DNA of 64,000 nucleotides from Heterobasidion occidentale (taxonomy: Eukaryota; Basidiomycota; Agaricomycetes; Russulales; Bondarzewiaceae), in assembly GCA_039111635.1 (NCBI GenBank), contig JBCAQO010000004.1, forward strand, positions 310,001 through 374,000, given 5' to 3'. Position numbers and translations under genes: made by a program. Within the stretch, counting starts at the first letter, position 1, and each line of letters begins with the position of its first letter. A model generated the notes under the pieces. The model had not been told where the DNA came from and did not search any database. It was given only the letters and a program-made list of their open reading frames with translations. Below, in pieces: positions 46,404 through 58,300 of this stretch.

Positions 46404-49400
46404 ATGTCAACTGCTGCGTATCGCCCCACGGTACCTATTACGCATCAAAGCCAAACTTTACCCCAGCCCATCACTGCTCTTTGTTTTGACCCCGTCTCCG
46501 ATACACTCTGGTCAGGTACAAACACTGGCCATGTTGTCGCTTATTACACACCACGCGGGATGCGTGGTGTCAATTTTCGCGTCGGCGGTAATCTTGCAGT
46601 CAAGAAAGTGATCGCAGATGAGAATTATGTACGCGCAAGCGGGGTCGCAAGTGAGGGAATCGGCTCGTGGAGTAAGGGAGGGGTCAACAAGTGGTATCAT
46701 CGGTATGCCTTGTGTTACCGATCTGCGTTTTCGATACACGATTCTGACTTTTTCATGCCGATGCGATGGCAGGCCGCCTGCTGCTACTGTGACTACGTTT
46801 TCGAACACCTCAGGCTCATCCAACCTTCTTGCAGTGGCGACGTCGGCGCTCGAATTGCTTCTGCTTAACCCTTCGACTGGCAGTATTGTCCGACAAAGCC
46901 TATTTTCCTCTCCTGTGACGCAGTTGCATTATTCACATTCATTTCTTCTTTCTGGAGACGCTAATGGATTCGTGCGTTGCCACGATCCACGCACTGGTCT
47001 CAGGAGAGACGGTGGCGCGGAGGCTACTGCTAAGGCACACGAGAGCGAAATACAAGGATTGCAGTCAAGTGGAAACTACGTTTATACTATCGGCTGGGGA
47101 CTGAGGTATGTTTTCAACCCATTCAAAATCTTGTGATCTTGAGTTCAAAGTGGTCAGACAATCACGTCCGATACCTGATCCGCTGGTCAAAGTGTACGAC
47201 ATGCGTGTAATGCGTCCGTTGCCGCCCGTGCCCTTCCCTGCAGGCCCGGCTTTCATCAACTCCCTTCCAAGACGATCCTCAAGCATTGTCGTCACGTCAA
47301 ATCAAGGCTTGGTCAATATTGTCGATACGTCGAATCCCACCAATGCGACTGAATTTTATCAGGTATTATCTACCACTGGACGATGAATTCTGAACCGTTA
47401 ATCAACGAGACAGCTCGATACGCAAGTACCCATCAGCTCTGTGGCCGTCTCTCCAACGGGTGCATATATGGCGTTCGGGGATGCCGACGGGGTGATTCAC
47501 CTCATGACGGCTGCGGATGATGAAGGTGTACATCCTTTCAACGGCTTTGAGGGCCAACCAGTTGAATGGGCTGATACACCAGAGCCGTTACCCGACATTC
47601 AATGGACAGACTCAACGTAAGGGCCCCATCATTTCCCTAGGCAGACTGAATCATGATATGTTAAAGACCACTCAACTCGATCGGTCTACCGTACTATGGC
47701 TCGCTGTTACTTTCATCTTGGACACCTCAGTTCGAAGCACCGCCTCAATACTCAAGCGCTCCTGAAAAGATCCCCCAGCAGGTGCTGAACACGATGAAGA
47801 TGAATGATAATATAGCATATGCACCGTTACCGAGGGAGCTCAAGGGACGGAGGAACATGGTCGCTACGGCACCGAGGAAGGATCAAGCTCGATTCAGGAG
47901 CGGGAAGATATCAAGGCCGGAGGTCAGTTCAGTGCATTTTCTTGCTAGTTGCTCATCGATCAGTTGACCTGTAGGCCGAGCTCACCTCTTTGGCGAATGA
48001 GGCTCGTTACGGCTTGGACGATGTACCACCTCGTTATGCTAAAGTGGAAATCGCGTACTCAAAATTCGGAGTCGAAGACTTCGACTTCGCGTAAGCTCAA
48101 GATCATATCCTTCTATTCTATCTCCTTTCAAATCATATCCTATAGCTTTTATAACCGGACGGAGTACAGCGGCCTCGAAACGCACATTCTCAATTCGTAC
48201 ACGAACCCTCTTCTTCAAGTCATGCATTACAGTTACCCGATCCGGTGTCTAGCCAAGTCCCACATCACCACCAACTGCGCAAGAGAGCATTGTCTTCTAT
48301 GCGAGCTCGGTTTCGTCACACGCATGCTCGAAGATGCGCGAGGTACAAATTGTCAGTCAAGTAATTTCTGCAAGACTGTGGGTGTATTGGCGCATAGTAC
48401 GTCCTCTTTCCTGCTCATTGTCAAAATTTGTCAAATTTGTCACTTATGCGGGTCGGGATCAAAGTCGAAAACAAGATCGAACTGGTCGATTATGGACGTG
48501 ATAGTATTTATATGGACTATGCTCACATAATCCAAGCATTCCACCGCTTCCTCATTGACAAGATAGGCTCCGAGGGAAATATGTTTTCGTCAAACCCATC
48601 CATTGTGCCGTCACCCTTACCAGCGGTCGCACCCATCTCACAACTTCTCGGGCTGAACAGCAAAAACATCATCATGTGCACAAGCTGTAAGGCAGTTCGG
48701 GAGAAGGAGCACAACACCCATATCGTCGACCTGGTATATCCGCGTAAAGTACGCAAATGTTCAGCCTGCTGCTTGTCGCGCATTCCGAGTCATCTGACGG
48801 TCTACTCACTTCGGTCATCCACTGTCAGGCTGTCAGCACTGATAGCAACAGTGCCATGGACTTTGCCTCTATCCTGTACACGTCGCTCGTCCGGCGGAAC
48901 AGTTACAAAGCCACTTGCCAAAAATGCAAGCAATTCGTGAACTTCGAGTCGGTGCACTCGATCCCCACTCGAAATCTTCCACCCATCCTCGCGCTCAACG
49001 CTAATGTCCATAGCGAGGAGAGCCTAGAATATTGGCTGGATAATAAAAAAATGACATTCTTGAAACCAAGCGTCCAGTTGAGGGGCCAGACAGAAGGCAT
49101 CGATGATTTCCAGAGTGCTATTTATGAATTGCGGGTGAGTGTTTTGCTTCACATCAACACATCGTGGTCACTGACTTAGAAAGGGACGATTGACTACAGG
49201 CAATGGTTGTGAAAGTTGTAGCAAAGGATAAACAATCGCATCTAGTCGCAGTAGTCAAAGGTACGTTTGAATCTATCTTCATCCTTGATCAGAAAACATA
49301 CTTTTCTGCCTTAGTCCCAGAAGCGGAAGGCCTCGAAGACAGACAGAGCCCGTGGTATGTCTTCAATGACTTCGTTGTACACAATATATCAGAAGAAGAG

Positions 49401-50758
49401 GCCTTGAGCTTCCCAGGCAAGTGGAAGGTGCGAGGTTCTCACCTGCCTCTGTAATCACATTGCGTTGACCTTATTTGCAGGTGCCTACGATACTTTACAT
49501 GGAACGAGTAGACATGCGAGACCGGCTGGATTTTTCGGGCTTGCCTGATCAGATTGATGCCTCAATCTTAAGTCATGATACGTCGATCTCTAGGTCTGTA
49601 TTGCCCTGTACGTTCTTGAAATCTACACTGACGGAATAGATCATCGGATAGCAAACGTGACGAAAACTTAATCAAGCACGATCCCCTCCGACCAGATGAG
49701 CTTCCGCGGCCTGGAACACTCGTCGCAATTGACGCTGAATTTGTGTCAATGCAACAGGTATTAGCAGATCATTAGGGCGTCCGAATGAGACCGCTGATTT
49801 CTACATATAGGAAGAGACTGAGTATCGCTCAGATGGAACGAAGAAGATTCTCCGCCCTGCCCGTCTCAGCTTGGCTCGAGTCTCCGTGCTGCGTGGAGAT
49901 GGGCCGAGGCAAGGTGTCCCGTTCATCGACGACCATATTCATACCAGCGAGGTTATTGTCGACTATCTGACCGAATGGTCTGGCATTAAATGTAAGCATC
50001 CATCTCATGTATCTTAGAGCTATATTAACACTATTATTTTTTGCAGTCGGAGACCTTGACCCCAATATTTCACCATATACACTCACGCCATTGAAGGTTG
50101 TTTATAAAAAGCTCCGGCTGCTCGTCGATCGAGGGTGTGTTTTCATCGGACATGGCCTTTCAAAGGACTTCCGCATTATCAGTATGCTTTCGTAGGACTC
50201 GCCTGCTATCTGTTGACGTAACTTTTGCATCTAAACCTTAGATATATTCGTCCCACCGGAACAAGTTATCGATACAGTTGATTTGTACTTCCTCAATTCT
50301 CGACAACGACGTCTTTCGCTCCGCTTTCTATCATGGTTTGTTTTGGGCGAGCAGATTCAACAGGACACACATGACTCAATCGAAGATGCGCGCTCTGCGC
50401 TCATGCTGTACAAGGCGTACCATGAATTTGAGGAGCGAGGTGTGTTCGATGAAAAGTTGGAAGAGTTATATCGGGAGGGACGTAAGCACGTAAGTAAACA
50501 GACTTTTTGAGCTGTTCGATACTCTTTAACCACTGTTGGATATGACAGCAATGGAAGCCCCCACCGGTTCCGGGAGCAACTGTAGATGCACCGTCCCTCG
50601 CGCTGACTCCGGCTGCAACCCCAAACTCCCTACAATTCAGCCCATTCCAGAGCAATCTTTTACCAACTCCAGGTGGCTTCCAGCGCGCTGTACAACCACC
50701 AAGTTTTTTCACAATGACCCCACCAACTCACTATAACGGACCAGCGCCGTGGACTTGA
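46404..50758 (+). CDS. PAN2: Poly(A)-specific ribonuclease subunit Pan2
   Basis: Pan2 with Pan3 trims poly(A) tails in the cytoplasm. The ATG at 46404 opens [22 protein letters not shown]40 blades follow ([80 protein letters not shown]). The Pan3-contact linker is followed by the pseudo-ubiquitin-hydrolase domain ([50 protein letters not shown]). The DEDD exonuclease comes last: [45 protein letters not shown] supply the metal-binding acids. The tail is Pro-rich and ends NGPAPWT, TGA at 50756-50758. At least 14 introns; most joins were checked by phase. Confidence 0.95.
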
Positions 50759-50954
50759 TAAGAGGGCATACGTCATGTAGCGTATAGTAAAGTGTATCAC
50801 TCTCGTCCCTGCAACTCAAAGTATTCTATGTACCGACTATTTCATTCGGAACGACATTCGAAGCCACGCACCAGGGCGCGAAGATCGAGACTATCCGATC
50901 TGCTGCGACGAGTAAAAATAATCGACGGTTGATTACACGTGAAATGTTGCCCAC

Positions 50955-53429
50955 TTAAACATACAATTGTCGGCCCCCGACAAGTGCCCATACCTTCTCC
51001 GAGGCGAAAGCTACCAGATTGATCACACAGTAGAAAATCATAGGTATGAGTCCCATCAAAAGGTTGCCGAGTATCCCCCGTCTGGTGATGGTATCCCAGA
51101 GCTCGGTCTTGATGATTGGAACGACCTTTTCAGACTGGAAGGGACCGCGGAGGCGATAGAACGGGGTGAACGCTGCTCCAAAACTTCAGGGCCAGCACAT
51201 GGTTTAGAAGACTTCCTGATGTAGACGATATCAAAGAAACAACACACCAATAGCATACAAGGACATGGGTCCCATACTCGGTCCAAAGTTCCCAGAGTCC
51301 GGGGGCTGCTCCGATATCCTTCGCTAGTGTGCTCATATATGTCGAGTGATCAACCCCATACTTGATTCGCGCAGTCTCCTTCACGAGAAGATGGTAATAA
51401 GGCGGAGGTAATGGCATCTTCACTTGACCTTTGAGTAAAGAGACCCAGAAAAACGATTGCATCTCCGCAATCGGTGGAATTGCACCTATCGTATCAGGCC
51501 AGTGAGTCGTTGTGGAAATGCGGGTACGTTCATTGGTACTCACCTACTCCCGGGCGTACAAATCCGATGAATGCGACGGTCTCGTCTCCACTCTTCGCAA
51601 CATTTCGGACATCGGCCTCCGAAGGTGTTCCGTAGTCACCGTTTTTATCGAAGAAATCAAACTTCTGCGCATATCCAGTGGCATACACGACGGTGTCAGG
51701 CCTTACATCGCGGCCCGCCATGCGCAAAGCATCCTTTCGTTTAGACACGAGAAAGACGGCGCGACCATTCGAAAGGAAGTGTGAAGGGAATGGAGCGAGA
51801 TCGACGGTGAAGTCCGTCCTGGGGGGCATATCTTCCGGGGGTCTATGTATTTGGACAGGTAGTCCAATACACCAGGTCGTTTGCGATAAGGACGATTGAT
51901 GTATGGCATTGCTTTGTGAGACTAAATGCGATATGATGAGACATGTGCATATTATGGACAGTCCACGGTTCACCTTGTTCAAAAAAACATAGGCTCGCCC
52001 TAGACGTTCAGGCTCCAATTCTCCGACCTGATGCCTCGTTTAAATCTGTAGAGACGGAGGAAAAATAAGAGGCTCTCGTACCCATTGATTGCAGCCTGCC
52101 TGTGTACCTGTACGATGTCAGCCAAATGGAATGTTAATGCCAAGAGGGAGAATGGTTGCCTGTGAGAATCCACAATACACGTTTGATCACGAAATCAGAG
52201 ATGCTGTATAACGTTCGGTGAAATATAGTCAGGTTTGAGAACCAGAGATCAGCTCACAACCACCGAATGTGTGATCCAGCCACCCATGGATGCTGAGAGA
52301 AGCGGTATTTACGAACCTGTTTGAGACATGATCAAGAATAATATGATACGTACCACGTATGCTGTTTCTGCCAAATTTGTGATCAAGGAGTCAATTGGGA
52401 CGGGATTTTTTGACTCGAACTTGAAGCCAAAGATTTCGAAATCATTCTTTCAAGCAAAGGATGTCAGCACAACGTTACGAGCATTGCAACAGATTCTATC
52501 ACCAGTGCCTTGGGAAACGAGAGAAAGCTGGTCAAAGAGTGTCTCAGATTTAGAAGTAGCAGTTCAAGTGATGAAAATGCACAAACCCTGCCCGAGAGCA
52601 TAGAATGACTTCTTTGGCACCTGCTTTGGCAGCTTCATAGGCAATGTCCATCCCAGTTTCGCCAGTTCCGAGAATCATGATGCGCCTTCCTTGGAGTTGG
52701 GAGCGCGATTTGTACTGAGCTGAGTGAAAGACTGCAGGAGATATATCCTTATCGCCATCTCGCTTCTCAAGGACATAGTTAATGCCAGGAATGTCGGGGA
52801 TGGAAGGTGTAACGTGCAATCCAGTACACACTGCCACATATGCGACGTGGATGACCTCCGTGTCTGAATATGTGAAATGAATGACATAAATGGTTCAAGC
52901 GCAAGGCGACTGGCTTACTATCTGACCATCCGTTCGGGTCACCTTGTGCGCGCCGGACATAGGTCACATCGTGGCCCCCATGAACGCTGTTGCGCGAGAT
53001 ATTGACAACTTTGCATCCGAATCGAATTCTCTCCCATACGTGGAAGTGGTTGGCATAAGCTCGAAGGTAGTCAACATACTCCTGAAAAGATAGCAGTAAG
53101 GATAGTGAAGCTAATCTAAAGATAGAAATACAAACCTCCAGTGTAAGATGATCAGGACAAGTCGGAGGTAGTCGAAAGTCAGAGAAAGCAGTGAGTTGCT
53201 TCGACGATACTAAGGTCGCGTTCTATGTCACATGCTCATTGGATCCCATGCTGGAGCTCAGATCTGGATGTTTGTTTACCTGGTACGAACGATACTGAAA
53301 TGTCCCGCCCACATCCTCCTCTTGTTCGAAAATTACGGGATCGAACGGAAGTTCAGGTGAGGATGCTTCTACAAGAGTCTTGCAAGTCACCAATCCTGCT
53401 GGGCCTGCTCCAATAATGGCTGCTTTCAT
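50955..53429 (-). CDS. Flavin-containing monooxygenase
   Basis: The protein starts MKAAIIGAGPAGLVTCKTLV, the FAD-binding GxGxxG, then VIFEQEEDVGGTFQYRSYQ. The middle has CTGLHVTPSIPDIPGINYV, the NADPH-binding ILGTGETGMDIAYEAAKAGA, and VYATGYAQKFDFFD, the ATG motif near the C-terminal FAD contact. Exons then give AIPPIAEMQSFFWVSLLKGQ, then YGVDHSTYMSTLAKDIGAAP, and a membrane-like end (GNLLMGLIPMIFYCVINLVA ... GGRQLYV). FMOs of this type oxygenate amines, sulfides or ketones. The substrate is unknown, and the terminal helix suggests membrane association. The stop lies 197 bases from the convergent PAN2 stop. About ten exons, some middle borders uncertain (52000-52330 is poorly resolved). Confidence 0.85.
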
Positions 53430-54312
53430 ACCCAAACACCAACGACGAACTGGAAGGGACTGAGCGTGCAGAAGTGTAAATGAGCTCACTATTGTCGGCT
53501 GAGAGTGTTCCCGGGCCGTCGATCGTGAGTGCATCACTGTCCGGAGGCAACCGGAGATCACCGACGTGATAGCCCTACCTTCTTGTTGTGGACGTTTGTG
53601 GACTGGTCTTGAGTTCACCACATTGTACTCGGTATTCCATGCATCAATCGAGCACTAGTATCAAGCCAGCGGTCTCGCTTTCACTGCGATCAAATACTCT
53701 TGCAAGGTCCTGTTCTTCAACCTGAGATATTGTGAGTCCTTCATTTTCGATCCGTATTGCCTAACAGCATGCCTAGCATTTATATCGCCTGATACAGCAG
53801 CTACTCATCTGGAGCTCATCACGCTTCTTCTCATCGACCCCTGTATCAGGTCACACTTTCAACCTTGTGTTTCTCACGAAGTCATCACGGGTCAACTGCT
53901 ACCGATTTACCTACTACGCCCGGCTTTCGTGTGAACGAGTAGCCTCCGAAGCATGTACTGTTCGCTTCAGATCGGTCAATTTGGGAAGAGGTCAGGTGGC
54001 ACCCTAAGCTGCGTGAATTAGAGGAAAGTGTTCCATCTTCAGGCTTTCGCTGACAGCAATGGTCTGGGAGCATGATCGAAGCATTTTCGATGCCAGGCGT
54101 TCTCGGCGAGCAAACTGAACTATGTTCCCAAGCCACACCTTTGAGTGGGCCAGTTTCACACGATTTTGTCATCGGGGGAAGTAGATATACTTATATGCAA
54201 TGCTTCAGGATCGCCTGAGGCAAGGATGCCTGCCTCTTGCATCGTTGGTGGGTTGCCCAATTGTTCCCGTCGATTATGGGCAACTGACAAACAACAGAAC
54301 TTTGCAGAAGAA
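53430..54312. other. Divergent promoter region, no gene seen
   Basis: This lies between the FMO start and the Ser-rich membrane protein start. No convincing ORF or RNA was found. Confidence 0.5.
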
Positions 54313-55107
54313 ATGTTACAACGTTACTCCTTCATCCTAGCCTTGATCCTGTCTTTCAATATTGTGATGGCCAAGAAGGGCTCGGAGCACTTAGAGTCAT
54401 CGACTTCTGAAGCCCCATCATCGAGTTCACACACAGCATCGGATGGGGGCAATGCATCGACGACCTCCACCATTACCGTTGCGTCTTCGCTGTCGGTGTC
54501 GCCAACGTCATCATCACCCTCCCCAACATCATCCAATTCTCTATCTCTTTATTTCGACTCTCCCGCCAACACCACCACATGCAACGATACAACGTTCTCA
54601 TGGAAGTTTGAGGGGCAGACTTCTATACCCTTGACGATCCAGATAACGAACTCGTTCTCTGTGCAAAATGCTATAGCCCCAGGATACTCCAGAGCCATGG
54701 TATCCTTTCGCACGCTGACGACTGATGTGCCGTCGACCGCAGCAGAACTCGAGTGGTCTCCGGTGGATGTAGATGAAGGGTCTTATACAGCCGTAGCATT
54801 CGATACATCGCGTGCTGCAGGCATTTTCGCTCAGTCTTCGCCCTTCTTCGTAGCATCCGGTGACAACCGTACTTGCTTGACAGATTCTTCGTCTGCTTCA
54901 TCACCATCAAATAACTCTTCCCCTTCCTCTCCGTCCAGGTCGTCGACTGGGAAACATTTGAGCCGCGGAGCGCTAGCCGGTACCATCGCCGGTCTTGCCT
55001 CAGGCGTCATTATTCTTTTCCTAGCCTTCAGCGTTCCACGCTTACTTCGGCATCATCTTCCTACTCGTCGTAATAGAAGACCTGGCGGGCCTTACTATCT
55101 CTTCTGA
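54313..55107 (+). CDS. Ser-rich single-pass membrane protein
   Basis: This is a single-exon gene. The ATG at 54313 (in frame with a longer ORF whose upstream part lacks a signal) gives a signal peptide MLQRYSFILALILSFNIVMA. A Ser/Thr-rich stretch follows (about 55 residues). A compact extracellular domain is seen from LYFDSPANTTTCNDTTFSWK to SSPFFVASGDNRTC, with two pairs of Cys/Asn-X-Ser/Thr sites. After another Ser/Pro run comes one membrane helix (GALAGTIAGLASGVIILFLA) and a basic cytosolic end (RHHLPTRRNRRPGGPYYLF). The design resembles wall stress sensors (Wsc/Mid2 type), though no WSC domain is present. Function is unknown. Confidence 0.8.
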   Translation: MLQRYSFILALILSFNIVMAKKGSEHLESSTSEAPSSSSHTASDGGNASTTSTITVASSLSVSPTSSSPSPTSSNSLSLYFDSPANTTTCNDTTFSWKFEGQTSIPLTIQITNSFSVQNAIAPGYSRAMVSFRTLTTDVPSTAAELEWSPVDVDEGSYTAVAFDTSRAAGIFAQSSPFFVASGDNRTCLTDSSSASSPSNNSSPSSPSRSSTGKHLSRGALAGTIAGLASGVIILFLAFSVPRLLRHHLPTRRNRRPGGPYYLF

Positions 55108-55306
55108 ATTAACTTTTTGAATTAACTTTATGGAAGAAGTTCATACATTCCGTTGTTGTGATATATGATCCTATTGCACAACTATGTACTACCGTCCTTG
55201 TGAACTAATTATAGGCAGCTGTAAAGATACAGTAGAACGGTCTACGCGATGTAACATACTGAACGAAGTTGCAAGAGAATAAACATAACAGAAAGCACCC
55301 CCACAA

Positions 55307-58300
55307 TTAACGTCCAATAGAACTCATGAAGCTGGACAGCTCTAGGTCCTGGTACTCTTCTTCAGTGGGCAAATCCTCCAATCCATCGAGAATGTTCTTG
55401 CTGTTCCCAAGAGCGTGCTCCTTTTCCTTCTTCTTCTCCCTTCGCTGATGGGAGAGCTCTTCGTGTTCTGTGGTGTGCTTGAAGAGATCGAGGACCAAGT
55501 CCGTGTCCATCGTATCTAGACCTGCGTTTTGCTGCGTCACGACAGAGTTTGCGATGTTCAACTTGAATCGTTGCAGCCTGTACCATGAAAAAGGGATACG
55601 TGAGCGTGAGGGTAGAGATTGAATAACCTAGGACGCACCCCATGATTTTCTCTTCCAGCGTACCCTTGGTGATCAACCGATACACGTTAACGACCTTCTT
55701 TTGCCCAATACGATGTGCACGATCCATCGCCTGAAGATCCTTCATGGGATTCCAATCATGCTCTACGAATATCACAGTATCGGCACCGGTCAACGTGAGT
55801 CCCAGTCCACCAACGTGAGTCGTGAGCAGGAGACAGTCGATACTGGGGTCGGAATTGAACGTCTGAACGACAGCATGACGCTTATTCGTGTCAGTGCTTC
55901 CATCCAATCGCATGTATGTCACGGAGGGGAGGTGCTTCTTGAAAAGATCTGTCTCGATGATGTCCAGCATTTGCTTCATCTGGCAAAAGATCAACACGCG
56001 ATGCTGGGAGAATGAGTCTGTGGCGGTCGGTTCTGCGTCTGCAAGTTCGCTCTTAGCTGTATCTGCAGCGATAGTAGGAGATCCCCCGATACCACAATCA
56101 ACGAGCAATTGTCTGCCATAGAGTGTCAGTAAGGAGACCGATCTATTGCAACGTATAGCCTTACCGCAGGGCTAACAGCTTGGGAGCATGCTGTATATCG
56201 CTCAAGTTTGAGCTCTCGGGCTTGAGCCCAGCTTTTTCAAATGCTGCTTTGATGGCCTCTGCATTGTTCTTGAGGACAAGAGCCGGGTGATTGCACAGCT
56301 TGCGTAGATACTGAAGTGACTGGAAAACGTGCTGCTGTTCTTTTTTCTCGCCCGATGTCACCTGAGCGGCTTTGACAGCATCTTCAGCGTTAACGCGCGC
56401 CTGCGATTGAGAAAAGTCGTCGTAGAGTTGCTTTTGAACATCGGAAAGTTCGCAGAAGTAGTCCTGGATGATCTTTGGCGGCAAATCGTGAAGGACATCT
56501 TCTTTCAGACGACGGAGAAGGAACGGTAACACATGCTTGTGTAGAGCTTCCAACGCCAGTACAGCTACAAATTTGAGGTTAGTCAGTGGTTTCAATTAAA
56601 AAAATCGTCTTAGACCGACCAGCTTCAGGATTCTTTGCTTTGCCATCCCGGTTGGCTATGATGGGCTTGCTGAATCGCTCGTTAAAAGACCCCTCTGTGC
56701 CGAGGAAACCAGGCATCAAGAAATCGAACAAGTTCCACAATTCCAGAACGCTGTTCTGAATCGGCGTTCCCGAGAGCACCAGGCGATGATGCGCACGGAT
56801 GCTTTTGATAGCCTTGGATATCTTGGTCTTCGCATTCTTGATATAATGGCCTTCATCAAGAACACAGTAATGCCAGCTTTTCCCTTGAAGGCTGCTGATG
56901 TCGTTCCGAACCACCTCATATGACGTAATGACCACATCGTAGTTCTTGAGCTTTGTGAGCAGCTTGCTTCGTTCCCGAGCATTGCCGGTGTACATGACAG
57001 GCTTCAGATTATCGACATATTTGAGAATTTCGTAGTACCAGTGTCCAGTCAGCGTCGGAGGGCAGATGATCAGCGAAGGCAGGTGAACGGAATCAGCTGA
57101 TTTTGTTTCCTGATACCGCTTGGAACGTTCATGATGCTTGCTTGCCAGAATACAGATAGACTGTAAAGTCTTTCCAAGACCCATATCTGTGATGGTTTGG
57201 TCTGAGAGTGTTTTAGCACAGATATGAATATACTACTGACCGTCGCAGAGAACGCCGTGTAGTTGGTACTTAGCGAGGAACGCTAACCAATTGACACCGT
57301 CCTGCTGATACTTGCGTAACTCGGCCTTGATTGGCACAGGAATCTCGTAATGCTCGACCTTGCTTCCGTCAAGCAGTTGAGTGAGGAACTGGCGCTCTTT
57401 ATCGCGGCGCTTCAGTAGTTCTTCCGGGAAGCCCGGAGGAGAAGGCAGCCCAACCTATAAAACATGTTCAGTGATTGTATCGGTATGAAGAAAGGGTCAG
57501 ATACCTCTAGTGGAACCATCTTCACGAGTGAGGCAAATGTGTTAGTAGCCGTCGATCGAACATCGTCGTCAGGGTCGCTCATACGCCCAAGGATAGGTAC
57601 GACCATGAAGATGACATACGGCAAAGCCTTATCGTCAAGTTTCTGAACAACGTCTATTTGCAATGAACCTGGTTAGTGTCAGTTTGGAGAAATGACGGGC
57701 TATGACTGACTGTATAGAAGTTCAGTGGCACCTTGTCGATTAGATAGAATGAGAGTGTCGTTCAAGAAGGGGATAACGTTCTCAATCAAGTAGCGCATTG
57801 CGTCAACCGTCATGACGTCGCATATTGTCGCGAAACATCGAGCAACAGATTGTCGAATTATTGCGAAGCGACTCCGCAGAGCAATTGTCATCATGGGGAA
57901 AAGCTCTCTGATCTTGGGCCACAAGTCTTCATGCAGCGTCGGTACAACAGCTTCCAAGACACTTAAAGAATCAATAACATCTTGGCCGTATTGCTGTTCG
58001 ACGAGTCGGTCCGCCTCCTCTGGCAATTCTACAAAAATGATGAGACGGATCAATAGTATTGTGGTAGTATACGTACGAGCATCGCATGCGCTGAGAAGCC
58101 CGCCGGCCATCGACTGCCACATTTTTGGCACGGTGTCTAGCATCCTAGGCCCAAAGCGTGCCAACAGTTGTACGAACGCAAGCCCTGCACCCCGCCTTGA
58201 AATTTTTGCTTTGTGGGCGCTCTCAGCCTTGTATTCCTCTTTCGGACCAGTGTCATTCGCACTTGACGAAGTGGGAAATGACAAGATTGCTGACAAATGT